From: Arthrobacter sp. MN05-02
Lineage (GTDB): Bacteria; Actinomycetota; Actinomycetes; Actinomycetales; Micrococcaceae
Direction: 5' to 3'
Length of the DNA: 64,000 nucleotides
NCBI GenBank assembly: GCA_004001285.1
Contig: AP018697.1
Coordinates: 2,232,001 to 2,296,000, forward strand
The notes beneath the pieces are model-generated. The model was given only the letters and a program-made list of their open reading frames with translations, did no database searches and had not been told where the DNA came from. Positions 35,581 to 46,600 of the stretch are shown here, piece by piece. The first letter of the stretch is position 1. Each line of letters opens with the position of its first letter. The translations under genes were made by a program, and so were the position numbers.

Positions 35581-35616
35581 GCGCTCCCGCGGCGGCGTCG
35601 CGGAAATGTCCGTCTT

Positions 35617-35656
35617 ACCTAGATAGATTGACTACTAGTTGGTCTAAGATGTAGGC
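35617..35656 (+). promoter_or_regulatory. AT-rich promoter/operator of the second MarR gene
   Basis: An AT-rich patch contains the imperfect dyad GACTACTAGTTGGTC (35630-35644) directly before the -10-like TAAGAT (35645-35650), which is 6 nt from the ATG. The position would let a MarR dimer block its own leaderless promoter. Confidence 0.45.
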
Positions 35657-36196
35657 ATGAAACCTTCGGACGCACGGCAGGGAGCAGGCTATTGGTATCC
35701 CCCGTCCGACGAGGGCGGGACCGGCCAGGCCGCAACGGGAGTTGACGTCCTCAATGCCCTGAGGGCCTACCGGACGGTGGAGAGCGGCCTCCGCCGCCGC
35801 CTCAGCCAGCGGCTCAACATCAACGAGACGGACCTCGGAGCGCTCCGCTACCTGCTCGGCGTATGGCAGCGGGACCAGGGCGCCAGCCCCAAGGACCTCG
35901 CCCTCGCCCTCGGCATCTCGAGCGCGTCGACCACCCTGGTGATCGACCGGCTCGAGCGGGCCGGTTTCATCCGGAGGCGGCGTCATCCCGTGGACCGGCG
36001 CGCCGTCCTCCTCGAGCCCGGCGACAAGGCGACCGACGACTTCCGGACGGCCTTCGACATCGAGAAGCGGGGCGTCCTCGCCGCGGCGGACACCCTGACC
36101 AGCGAGGAGACCGAGACCGTCACCCGCTTCCTGCGCAGCATGGAGCAGGCGATCGCGGACGCCGTGGGCCAGCCGGACCGGACCCAGGAGCCCTAG
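35657..36196 (+). CDS. MarR-family transcriptional regulator
   Basis: The protein has 179 residues. The MarR winged helix spans about residues 55-120 (INETDLGALRYLLGVWQRD, PKDLALALGISSASTTLVIDRLERAGFIRRRRHPVDRRA). The wing is strongly basic, as expected for DNA contact. It has a leaderless-type start (TAAGAT, 6 nt, ATG) and a dyad in the promoter, so autoregulation is likely. It is convergent with the zinc transporter permease; the stops are 1 nt apart. Confidence 0.87.
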   Translation: MKPSDARQGAGYWYPPSDEGGTGQAATGVDVLNALRAYRTVESGLRRRLSQRLNINETDLGALRYLLGVWQRDQGASPKDLALALGISSASTTLVIDRLERAGFIRRRRHPVDRRAVLLEPGDKATDDFRTAFDIEKRGVLAAADTLTSEETETVTRFLRSMEQAIADAVGQPDRTQEP

Positions 36197-36197
36197 T

Positions 36198-37109
36198 TCA
36201 GGCTCCCTGCCGCACGCTTCCCCGGGCTCGTGCGCTTCCGGCCGGCACGACTGCGCTACGCGACCTGCGCGTGGTGCGCCGCGACCCGACCAGGCGGCAC
36301 ACCAGGTAGATCGCGAAGGAGATCGTCGTCACGTAGGGACTGATGGGGATCCGCCCTCCGAGCGCGAGCAGGATCCTTCCCACCACCGAGGTGCAGGCGA
36401 AGACCACGCTGAGGAGCACGACGAGCCACGGTGCCGACGTGACCTTCAGTGCCGCGGCGGCAGGCGTGATGAGCAGGGCGAGGACCAGGAGCGCGCCGAC
36501 GACCTGGATGGACAGGGCCACCGAGACACCGAGCAGCACCATGAAGAGGATCGACAGTCCCCGCACGGGTACGCCGCGGGCCTCTGCGAGGTCGGCGTCG
36601 GCGCTGGCGAAGGTCAACGGCCGCCAGATGGCGACCAGCGCGACGATGACGACGACGGCGCACCCCAGGAGCAGGTTCAGCTGCACGTCGTCGACCGAGA
36701 CGATCTGACCCGTGAGCAGGCCGAACTTGTTGGCCGCACGCCCCTCGTACAGGGCGAGGAAAAGGATGCCCAGGCCGAGCCCGAAGGGCATGACGACGCC
36801 GATGATGGAGTTCCGGTCACGCGCACGGATGCCCATCAGCCCGAGGACCAGGGCGGCGAGGACCGACCCGACGAGGGAACCGGCGACGACGTTGGCTCCC
36901 ACGAGGAGCGCGAAGGCGGCCCCGGCGAAGGAGAGCTCCGCGATGCCGTGGACCGCGAACGCGAGGTCCCGCATCATGACGAACGTCCCGATGAGCCCGC
37001 CCAGCACGCCGAGCACCGCCCCGGCGATCAGGGAGTTGCGGACGAGCGGCAGCAGCTGCGCGTAGTTGTCGAAGGTGAAGACGGCCTCGACGATGTCCTG
37101 GAAGTCCAC
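36198..37109 (-). CDS. znuB: ABC-3 family metal-ion permease (ZnuB-like)
   Basis: This 303-residue permease has about eight transmembrane segments and the ABC-3 family blocks RNSLIAGAVLGVLGGLIGTFV, HGIAELSFAGAA and LLVLALLITPAAAALKVT. The C-terminal tail (about 30 residues, Arg/Ser-rich) is cytoplasmic. GTG 37109 starts 2 nt after the ATPase stop; the longer open frame upstream only overlaps the ATPase gene. With the ATPase and lipoprotein it forms a complete high-affinity importer, most likely for zinc. Confidence 0.88.
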   Translation of the reverse strand: MDFQDIVEAVFTFDNYAQLLPLVRNSLIAGAVLGVLGGLIGTFVMMRDLAFAVHGIAELSFAGAAFALLVGANVVAGSLVGSVLAALVLGLMGIRARDRNSIIGVVMPFGLGLGILFLALYEGRAANKFGLLTGQIVSVDDVQLNLLLGCAVVVIVALVAIWRPLTFASADADLAEARGVPVRGLSILFMVLLGVSVALSIQVVGALLVLALLITPAAAALKVTSAPWLVVLLSVVFACTSVVGRILLALGGRIPISPYVTTISFAIYLVCRLVGSRRTTRRSRSAVVPAGSARARGSVRQGA

Positions 37110-37111
37110 GC

Positions 37112-37951
37112 CTACACGCTCTCGTGGTGGTGCGTGGTCGCGTCCGGGAGTCCGACGACGACGATCCGGCCGTTGCTGTGCAGGACCTCGACCGGGCTGT
37201 CGTAGAGGTCCGACAGCACCTCGCTCGTCATGACCTCCGCGGGCGAACCGACGCGGAACCTGCCGTCCGCGAGGTAGAGCACGCGGTCCACGTAGTCGAT
37301 GATCGGGTTGATCTCGTGGGTCACGAACACCACGGCGCTGTGCCTCTCGTGGCACTGCCGGTTGATGAGCGAGCTCACCGCCTGCTGGTGGTTCAGGTCG
37401 AGCGAGAGCAGGGGCTCGTCGCACAGGAGCACGCCCGGATCGGTGGCGAGCGCTTGTGCCGCCCGCAGCCGCTGCTGCTCACCGCCCGAGAGGAGCCCGA
37501 CGGGCGCGTCCGCGTAGGACTCCGCGCCGACGTCGCGCAGGAGGCCGTCGACCAGGTCGCGGTGGCTCCGCCCCCGCATCCTCACTCCCCACCGGTGACC
37601 GTCGATGCCGAGTCCCACGAGGTCGCGGGCCCGGAGCGGGGTCTCGGGCGGGAAGGACTTCTGCTGCGGGATGTAGCCCAGGGTCCTGCTACCGCGGGAG
37701 ATCGGTCGACCGTCGATGGTCGCCGTTCCGGAGTCGAGTGGCTGCAGTCCGAGGAGCACCTTCAGGAAGCTGGTCTTTCCCGACCCGTTGGGGCCGAGCA
37801 CGGCGAAGAACTCGCCGGGCATCACGTCGAGGTCCAGGTCCTCCCACAGCGTGCGGCTGCCGAAGGAGAGGGCGGCACCGCGCAGGCTGATCGCCGGCCT
37901 GTCCGCCTCCCCGCGCGGGGAGCGTGCCGGCCGGGACATCGTCGGGGTCAT
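37112..37951 (-). CDS. znuC: metal ABC transporter ATPase (ZnuC-like)
   Basis: This 279-residue cytoplasmic ATPase has Walker A GPNGSGKTS (about 53-61), a Q-loop at IPQQKSFPPETPLRARD, the signature LLSGGEQQRLRAAQ, Walker B VLLCDEPLLSLD and switch His in FVTHEINPI. The C-terminal DATTHHHES contains a small His cluster. The gap to the upstream znuA stop is 79 nt, and znuB begins 2 nt after its stop. Confidence 0.92.
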   Translation of the reverse strand: MTPTMSRPARSPRGEADRPAISLRGAALSFGSRTLWEDLDLDVMPGEFFAVLGPNGSGKTSFLKVLLGLQPLDSGTATIDGRPISRGSRTLGYIPQQKSFPPETPLRARDLVGLGIDGHRWGVRMRGRSHRDLVDGLLRDVGAESYADAPVGLLSGGEQQRLRAAQALATDPGVLLCDEPLLSLDLNHQQAVSSLINRQCHERHSAVVFVTHEINPIIDYVDRVLYLADGRFRVGSPAEVMTSEVLSDLYDSPVEVLHSNGRIVVVGLPDATTHHHESV

Positions 37952-38030
37952 GCGGTGCGGCTTCCAGTCTGTCGGGGGTGGAGTACCGGACCGACCCGGC
38001 GGAGGCCGGACCCGGTCGTCGCGGTGGTCC

Positions 38031-39056
38031 TCAGGATCGGAGGGCGGCCTCGATGCTATCGGTGTTGGCCGTCATCCAGGAAATGTAGTCCTCGCCGTCG
38101 GGCAGCGTCTCGGTGAAGTCGAGGACAGGCAGTCCCGCCTCGTCGGCAGCGGAGCGGACGGCTTTGGTCTGCGCCCCCTCCGTCTGGCCATTGTAGGCAA
38201 GGAAGGCGAGCGTTCCACCGGAGACGAGCGTCTTCATCTCCTCGAGGACCGCCACGGGCACGTCGGTCTCCTCCTCGATCGCCTCGCCGAACTTCTCCGG
38301 CGTCCCGTCCTCGAGGCCCGCGGCTTCGAGGAGGTACGCGGGCACCGGTTCCGTCACGGCCACGACGCCGCCGGGTCCCTCCGCTGCGAGGGCTGCCAGC
38401 CGGTCCTGGACGGACTGCAGCTCCGTGGTGAAGGCGTCGGCCCGCTCGCGGTACGCGTCCGCGTTGGCCTCGTCCAGCGTGCCGAGCTCGTCGGCGATGG
38501 CGTCGGCGAGCTTCGCCATCGTGGGCAGGTGGTACCAGACGTGCTCGTTGAAGCTCCCGTGCGCGTGCCCCTCCTCCCCGGCGTGCCCGCCCTCGTCGGC
38601 GTGTTCCTCCGCGGCGCCCTCGTCGGCGTGTTCCTCCGCGGCGCCCTCGTCGGCGTGTCCCTCCGCGGCGTCCTCGTCGAGTCCGGAGAGCTCGACGGCA
38701 TCGAGGACCGCCTCAACCCCGGTCTCCCCGGCGAGCCGTCCGAGAAAGGTGTCGTACCCTCCGCCGTTCTCGATCACGAGATCGGCCTCCGACACCGAGA
38801 GCTTGTCCTGCACGGTCGCCTCGTACGAGTGCGGGTCCTGGCTGAGGCTGTCGACGATCGACGTCACGACGACGTCGTCCCCGCCGATCGTGGCGGCGAT
38901 GTCGCCGTAGACGTTGGTGGCGGTGACGATGCTGAGTCGCTCCCCGGCACCGGCATCCCCGGACACGCCCGCGGCGGACCCGTCACCGCAGCCGGCGAGG
39001 GCGAGGGCGGAGGCCGCCAGGAGGGCGGGCACGGCGAGACGGCGGGAGACGGGCAT
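38031..39056 (-). CDS. znuA: zinc-binding lipoprotein of an ABC importer (ZnuA-like)
   Basis: This 341-residue cluster A-I solute-binding lipoprotein has lipobox LALAGC with Cys23. The metal ligands expected of the family are visible in DPHSYEATVQD and NEHVWYHLPTM, with late acidic residues around LDFTETLPDGEDYI. A charged loop made of three near-identical DEGAAEEHA repeats plus GHAGEEGHAHG, rich in His/Asp/Glu, lies between the ligand blocks; such loops are typical of ZnuA zinc binders and help assign zinc over manganese. ATG 39056 has GAGG upstream. An AT-rich Zur-box-like patch precedes it. Confidence 0.9.
   Translation of the reverse strand: MPVSRRLAVPALLAASALALAGCGDGSAAGVSGDAGAGERLSIVTATNVYGDIAATIGGDDVVVTSIVDSLSQDPHSYEATVQDKLSVSEADLVIENGGGYDTFLGRLAGETGVEAVLDAVELSGLDEDAAEGHADEGAAEEHADEGAAEEHADEGGHAGEEGHAHGSFNEHVWYHLPTMAKLADAIADELGTLDEANADAYRERADAFTTELQSVQDRLAALAAEGPGGVVAVTEPVPAYLLEAAGLEDGTPEKFGEAIEEETDVPVAVLEEMKTLVSGGTLAFLAYNGQTEGAQTKAVRSAADEAGLPVLDFTETLPDGEDYISWMTANTDSIEAALRS
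38590..38680 (-). repeat. 27-bp tandem repeats coding the ZnuA metal-loop
   Basis: Three near-perfect 27-bp units start at 38590, 38617 and 38644, with a degenerate fourth from 38671. Each encodes nine residues of the His/Asp/Glu loop. The unit length keeps the frame, so copy-number change would vary loop length without breaking the protein. Confidence 0.85.
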
Positions 39057-39072
39057 CGGTACCTCGATCAGA

Positions 39073-39090
39073 CTAATGAGAATTATTAAC
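39073..39090 (-). promoter_or_regulatory. Zur/Fur-box-like AT-rich site before znuA
   Basis: GTTAATAATTCTCATTAG (minus strand), with TAAT..ATTA symmetry, lies 17-34 nt before the znuA ATG in a GC-rich setting. It resembles actinobacterial Zur/Fur operators, although the dyad is imperfect. A TATGCT -10-like hexamer sits upstream (39103-39108). Confidence 0.45.
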
Positions 39091-39146
39091 GTTAGCGGTC
39101 TGAGCATAACCGAAACGCGAACGGTTCGCATTCTCCCGTGGAGTCG

Positions 39147-40235
39147 TCAGCGGACCGGCGCCTCCGTACCGCCGATCCCCTCGCCGGTGCGGCGGGCGCC
39201 CTGGTTCTGGGTGGCGTCCCGGATCTCGCCGACCAGCTGTTCGATGACGTCCTCGAGGAAGAGGACGCCGCGCGTGGAGCCGTCGGGACCCAGGACGCGC
39301 GCGAGGTGCGATCCTGTGCGCTGCATGACGGTCAGTGCGTCCTCGATCTCGTCGCCCAGCGACAGGTTCGCGAGCGTCCGCACCTTGTTCTCCGTGATCG
39401 GCCGACGGTACATCGCCTGCGGCATCGACATGATGTCCTTCAGGTGCATGTAGCCCGTGAGATTGCCGTTCTCGTCCACGAGGACGAAGCGCGAGAACCC
39501 GGTGCGCCCGACGGCGCGTTCGAAGTCCTCCGGGGTGGCGTCGGTGCGGACGGTCACGAGTTCGCCGAGGGGCACCATCGTGGTCTCGGCCGTCTGGCCG
39601 GAGAACTCGAGCGCTCCCGTGATCAGGCCGGATTCGTCGTCCACGAGCCCGCTCTTGGTCGACTCCTCGACGATCGACTGCACCTCCTCCAGCGTATAGG
39701 TCGAGGAGACCTCGTCCTTGGGTTCGACCCTCAGTGCCCGGAGGATGTGGTTGGCCGTCCAGTTGAGCGACGAGATCACGGGGTTGACGACCCGCGCGAT
39801 CATCACGAGCGGCGGCGCCAGGAGGAGTGCGGCCTTGTCGGCGACGGAGACCGAGATGTTCTTCGGCACCATCTCGCCGAACGTCACGTGCAGGAAGGTG
39901 ACCAGGACCAGGGCCAGCGCGAAGGCGACGCCATCGGCGAGTCCCTCGGGAACGCCCAGGGCCTCGAACGGCACCACGAAGAGGTGGTGGATCGCCGGCT
40001 CCGCGACCTGCAGGATCAGGAGCGAGCAGACCGTGATGCCCAGCTGTGAGCAGGCGAGCATGAGCGACACGTGCTCCATGGCCCAGATCGTGGTCCGCGC
40101 ACGCTTCGAGCCCTCGTCGGCCAGGGGCTCGATCTGGCTGCGCCGCGCGGACATGATGGCGAACTCGGATGCCACGAAGAAGGCGTTGCCCATCAGGAGG
40201 ACGACGAGCCAGACGATTCCTACCCAGTCACTCAT
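39147..40235 (-). CDS. CNNM/CBS membrane protein (HlyC/CorC family), short form
   Basis: The protein has 362 residues: an N-terminal CNNM (DUF21) domain with four hydrophobic segments (MGNAFFVASEFAIMSARRSQ, ACSQLGITVCSLL, LHVTFGEMVPKNIS) and two CBS motifs (about 200-330). The C-terminal CorC_HlyC domain is absent; the protein ends in a short Gly/Arg/Thr tail. CNNM proteins are associated with Mg2+/Co2+ efflux or ion homeostasis. Its ATG overlaps the stop of the longer paralogue upstream, so the two are coupled and may form a heteromer. Confidence 0.87.
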   Translation of the reverse strand: MSDWVGIVWLVVLLMGNAFFVASEFAIMSARRSQIEPLADEGSKRARTTIWAMEHVSLMLACSQLGITVCSLLILQVAEPAIHHLFVVPFEALGVPEGLADGVAFALALVLVTFLHVTFGEMVPKNISVSVADKAALLLAPPLVMIARVVNPVISSLNWTANHILRALRVEPKDEVSSTYTLEEVQSIVEESTKSGLVDDESGLITGALEFSGQTAETTMVPLGELVTVRTDATPEDFERAVGRTGFSRFVLVDENGNLTGYMHLKDIMSMPQAMYRRPITENKVRTLANLSLGDEIEDALTVMQRTGSHLARVLGPDGSTRGVLFLEDVIEQLVGEIRDATQNQGARRTGEGIGGTEAPVR

Positions 40236-41656
40236 CGATCGTCCTTCCGTCGGGCCGTGCTGCCGGCCAGGGCGGGGCGGGCCTCCGGCGCACCGTGGGT
40301 GCCCTGCGGGACCGCCTGGTGCTCGGGCACGACGGCGTCGTCCCCGGAATCCTGCGGGGCCGCGGGTGCGGGCTTGAACTGGACGCGGTCGATCCGCCGT
40401 CCGTCCATGCGCTCCACCGTGAGGGTGCCGGCCGGCACCTCCACCCGGTCGCCGGGCGCCGCCACGCGGCCCAGCTCGGCCAGAATGAAACCGGCGACCG
40501 TCTCGTACCCCGCCTCGTCGGGCACCACGAGCCCCGGGATCTGTAGCGTGAGCTCGTCCGGCCGCATGAGGCCCGGGAAGAACCAGTCCCCTTCGGCACT
40601 CTGCAGCACGCCGGGCTTGAGCTTGTCGTGCTCGTCCTTGACCTCGCCGACGATCTCCTCCACCAGGTCCTCGAGCGTCGCGACGCCGGCCGTGCCCCCG
40701 TACTCGTCGAGCACGACGGCGAGCTGCAGGTTCGCCTCACGGAGCTCACTCAGCAGCGAATCGAGGTGCACGGTCTCGGGCACGCGCAGGACGTCGGTCA
40801 TGATGGTGCCCGCGGGCAGTTCCGCACGTTTGTGGCGCGGCACGGCCACGGCCTTCTTCACGTGGACGACCCCGCGGATGTCGTCGGCGGAGTCCCCGAT
40901 CAGGGGGAACCGGGAGTAGCCGGTGCGGCGCGCGGCCTCGACGACGTCGGCCACGGTCTGGTCCGAGTCGATGACCTCCATGCGGATCCGGGGGGTCATG
41001 ACGTCGGCCGCGGTCCGCTCCGAGAAACTGAAGGTCCGGGCGAGGAAGTTCGCCGTCCCCTGGTCGAGGGTGCCCATCTCGGCGGAGCGGCGCACCAGGG
41101 AGGAGAGCTCCGACGGCGTCCTCGCACCCGAGATCTCCTCCTTCGCCTCGAGGCCGAACACATTGAGGACCCGGTTGGAGAAGCCGTTGAGCACGATGAT
41201 GGCCGGCTTGAACACGGCCGTGAACAGGAGCTGGGGTCGGGCGAGGGCCTTGCCCACGTTGAAGGGCAGCGCGATGGAGAGGTTCTTGGGTACCAGCTCC
41301 CCGAGGAGCATGGACAGCAGGGTCGCCAGGATCATCGCGATGATCAGGGACGTCGAGGCGACCAGCGCCTCCGACAGTCCGAGGGACCCCAGCGGCGCTT
41401 CGAGCAGCCGTCCGACGGACGGTTCCATGACGTAGCCGGTGAGCAGGGTCGTCAGGGTGATGCCCAGCTGGCAGCTCGACAGCTGGGTGGACAGTGACTT
41501 CAGGCACCGCAGCAGCGGCTCGGCCTTCGTGTCGCCGTCGTCGACGGCCCGCTGCACGTAGGTCTGGTCGAGGGCCACGAGTGCGAACTCGACGGCCACG
41601 AAGAAGCCCGTCCCGAGGACGAGGAGCAGGCCTGCGGCCAGATAGATCCATTCCAC
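40232..41656 (-). CDS. CNNM/CBS/CorC membrane protein, full-length form
   Basis: The protein has 474 residues: CNNM domain with segments GTGFFVAVEFALVALDQTY, SCQLGITLTTLLTGYV and MLLGELVPKNLSIALP; CBS pair (VMTPRIRMEVIDSD to TLEDLVEEIVGEVKDEHD); and C-terminal CorC_HlyC domain (about 345-430, DWFFPGLMRPDELTLQIPG). The GTG start lies 2 nt after a small upstream ORF. It is the longer partner of the overlapping gene 39147-40235. A role in divalent-cation transport or tolerance is inferred from the family. Confidence 0.88.
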   Translation of the reverse strand: MEWIYLAAGLLLVLGTGFFVAVEFALVALDQTYVQRAVDDGDTKAEPLLRCLKSLSTQLSSCQLGITLTTLLTGYVMEPSVGRLLEAPLGSLGLSEALVASTSLIIAMILATLLSMLLGELVPKNLSIALPFNVGKALARPQLLFTAVFKPAIIVLNGFSNRVLNVFGLEAKEEISGARTPSELSSLVRRSAEMGTLDQGTANFLARTFSFSERTAADVMTPRIRMEVIDSDQTVADVVEAARRTGYSRFPLIGDSADDIRGVVHVKKAVAVPRHKRAELPAGTIMTDVLRVPETVHLDSLLSELREANLQLAVVLDEYGGTAGVATLEDLVEEIVGEVKDEHDKLKPGVLQSAEGDWFFPGLMRPDELTLQIPGLVVPDEAGYETVAGFILAELGRVAAPGDRVEVPAGTLTVERMDGRRIDRVQFKPAPAAPQDSGDDAVVPEHQAVPQGTHGAPEARPALAGSTARRKDDR

Positions 41657-41658
41657 CG

Positions 41659-41856
41659 CTACATCCCCTCCCCGGCGTCACCGGGACGGGGACGGAGCGG
41701 TCCGCGTCTGAGGGGGTCCGCCGCGTCGGACGGGAGGATCTCCGCGTCCTGCTCGGGGCCGGCGTCGACAGGACGCGGGACGCCCGGCTCGGGCAGGGGA
41801 TGGGCAAGAGGAGAGGGTGCGCCGGCGTCGAGCCGGCCCCTAGAAGGACTGTCCAT
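41659..41856 (-). CDS. possible small ORF upstream of the CNNM operon
   Basis: This 65-codon frame ends 2 nt before the GTG of the CNNM gene. TACACT (41871-41866) resembles a -10 element 9 nt before its ATG, so the message may begin right at this frame. The product is Pro/Asp/Gly/Arg-rich with no hydrophobic segment or recognised domain. It could be a coupling or leader peptide, or just a 5' leader. It lies in the 280-nt gap between guaB1 and the CNNM genes. Confidence 0.4.
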   Translation of the reverse strand: MDSPSRGRLDAGAPSPLAHPLPEPGVPRPVDAGPEQDAEILPSDAADPLRRGPLRPRPGDAGEGM

Positions 41857-41936
41857 AAGGGGACCAGTGTATCGGCTGGTCGCCGTCCGCGGCACGGGAA
41901 TTCCTCCGACGGCGCAGGCCGCGGGACCGGACGGAC

Positions 41937-43600
<1,664 letters not shown>

Positions 43601-46600
43601 GTGCCAGAACAAACCAGCCACCGTCTACCTGAAGAATTCGGCGGGAACGAGTGGCTTGTTGACGAACTCTACGAGCAGTTCCAGAAGGATCGCCACTCGG
43701 TCGACAAGAAGTGGTGGGACCTGTTCGATTCCTTCGATGCGGAGGGTTCGTCGGCGGAGAACGGCCGGACGGCGGCCGACAAGCCCGCGGATCCCGCGTC
43801 GGCCCCGGCGGCCACCACCCCGGAGTCCCGCCCTTCGAACGGAAGCACTCCCCCGGCACCCGCCGCCCCGAATCCCCCCACCAAAGAACTCCCGGTCGTA
43901 CAGGCCGAGGCCCCCGCGCCCAAGGCCTCCGGGGAGTCGCCCGCCAGCACCCAGCAGAGCGGCAAGCCGCCCGTCCCGAACGAGCCGGCGAAGAAGCCGG
44001 AGACGTCGCGGGAGGAGAAGCCCGGGACGAAGCCCATCCCGGCACAGCTGCCGGCCTCGGACCGCAACGCCGACATGGAGGAGAACAGGGTCAGCGTGCT
44101 GCGCGGACCAGCCAAGGCGATCTCCACCAACATGGAAGCCAGCCTGAGCGTCCCCACCGCGACCAGCGTGCGCGCGATCCCGGCCAAGCTGCTGATCGAC
44201 AACCGCGTGGTCATCAACAGCAACCTGGCGCGTGCCCGTGGCGGGAAGGTCTCCTTCACGCACCTCATCGGCTACGCGATCATCCGGGCACTCGCCCAGT
44301 TCCCGTCGCAGAACGTCTACTACGACGTCATCGACGGCAAGCCCTCCGCGGTGCAGCCCGCCCACGTCAACTTCGGCCTGGCGATCGACATGCCGAAGCC
44401 CGACGGGACGCGCTCGCTCGTGGTGCCGAACATCAAGAAGGCCGAGACCATGAACTTCTCGGAGTTCTGGCACGCCTACGAGGACCTCGTGAAGAAGGCC
44501 CGCGCCGGGAAGCTCGGCGCCGATGACTACGCCGGCACGACGGTGTCCCTCACCAACCCCGGCGGCATCGGTACGGTCCACTCGGTCCCCCGCCTGTCCA
44601 AGGGCCAGGCCTGCATCATCGGCGCCGGCGCCCTCGAGTACCCGGCGGAGTTCCAGGGCTCGAGCGAGAAGACCCTCGCGAAGCACGCGATCAGCAAGAC
44701 CATCACCCTGACCTCGACCTACGACCACCGCGTCATCCAGGGCGCGGGAAGCGGCGAGTTCCTGCGGATCATCCACCAGCTGCTGCTGGGCGAGCAGGGC
44801 TTCTACGACGAGATCTTCGAGTCGCTGCGCATCCCCTACGAGCCCGTGCGGTGGAGCGCCGACATCCAGGTCGATCCGATGGACCAGATCAACAAGGTCG
44901 CCCGGATCCAGCAGCTCATCCACGCCTACCGCGTGCGCGGCCACCTCATGGCGGACACCAACCCGCTCGAGTACGTCCAGCGCAAGCACGCCGACCTCGA
45001 CATCCGGACCCACGGCCTCACCCTGTGGGACCTGGACCGGGAGTGGCCGACGGGCGGCTTCGGCGGCCAGCCGATGCTCAAGTTCCGCGACATGCTCGGC
45101 GTCCTCCGCGATGCGTACTGCCGCACGACGGGCATCGAGTACATGCACCTGCAGGACCCGGCCGAGCGGCAGTGGTTCCAGGACGAGCTGGAGCACCCCT
45201 ACTCCAAGCCGAGCCGGGAGGAGCAGCTGCGCATCCTGCACAAGCTGAACTCCGCCGAGGCCTTCGAGACGTTCCTGCAGACGAAGTTCGTCGGCCAGAA
45301 GCGCTTCTCCCTCGAGGGTGGCGAGTCCCTGATCCCACTGCTCGACGCGGTGATCTCCGGTGCCGCGGACGACGGCCTCGACGAGGTGGCGATCGGCATG
45401 GCCCACCGTGGACGCCTGAACGTGCTGACGAACATCGCGGGCAAGACCTACGCCCAGGTGTTCCGTGAGTTCGAGGGCACGCAGGACCCCCGCTCCGTCC
45501 AGGGCTCGGGCGACGTGAAGTACCACCTCGGCACCGAGGGCACGTTCACCTCCGACGCCGGCAACGAGACGAAGGTCTACCTCGCCGCGAACCCGTCCCA
45601 CCTCGAGGCGGTGGATCCCGTGCTCGAGGGCATCGTCCGCGCCAAGCAGGACCTCCTGGACCAGGGCGAGACCTTCCCGGTCCTGCCGATCCTCATCCAC
45701 GGTGACGCGGCCTTCGCCGGCCAGGGCGTGGTGGCCGAGACCCTGAACCTGTCCCAGCTGCGCGGCTACCGCACCGGCGGCACCATCCACGTGATCGTGA
45801 ACAACCAGGTCGGCTTCACCACCAGCCCGACGTCGTCGCGCTCCTCGGTGTACTCCACCGACGTGGCGAAGATGGTCCAGGCCCCGGTGTTCCACGTGAA
45901 CGGCGACGACCCCGAGGCCGTCGTCCGCGTGGCCCAGTTGGCGTACCAGTTCCGCCAGCGGTTCAACAAGGACGTCGTCATCGACATGGTCTGCTACCGC
46001 CGTCGCGGGCACAACGAGGGTGATGACCCCTCGATGACGCAGCCCATGATGTACAACCTGATCGAGGCGAAGCGCTCGGTCCGCAAGCTGTACACCGAGG
46101 CCCTGATCGGGCGCGGCGACATCACGCAGGAGGAGGCCGAGCAGGCCCTGCGCGACTACCAGGAGCGCCTCGAGCGCGTCTTCGCCGAGACGCATGCCGC
46201 ACAGACCTCCCCGATCCCGATCGTCACGAAGGACCCGCAGGCGGTCTCCGACATCGAGCGTCCGTACGCCCAGCAGGCGGACGGCGGCAACGCCGAGCCA
46301 GCACGGACGGCGATCAGCGCGGAGACCCTGGCCCACATCGGCGCGGCGCACACCGCGATCCCCGAGGGGTTCACCGTGCACCCGAAGCTGAAGGCCCTGC
46401 TGGACAAGCGCGAGCAGATGTCCCGCGAGGGCGGGATCGACTGGGGCTTCGGCGAGATCGCCGCCTTCGGCTCGCTCCTGATGGAGGGCGTGCCCGTGCG
46501 CCTCGCCGGGCAGGACTCGCGCCGCGGCACCTTCGTGCAGCGGCACGCGGTCTTCCACGACCGCGCGACGGGCCACGAGTGGCTCCCGCTCGACGACCTC

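Noticed and set aside
38590..38680. Tandem repeats that could be taken for a short repeat array or CRISPR
   Set aside because: The units are contiguous without spacers, multiples of three, and encode the ZnuA loop.
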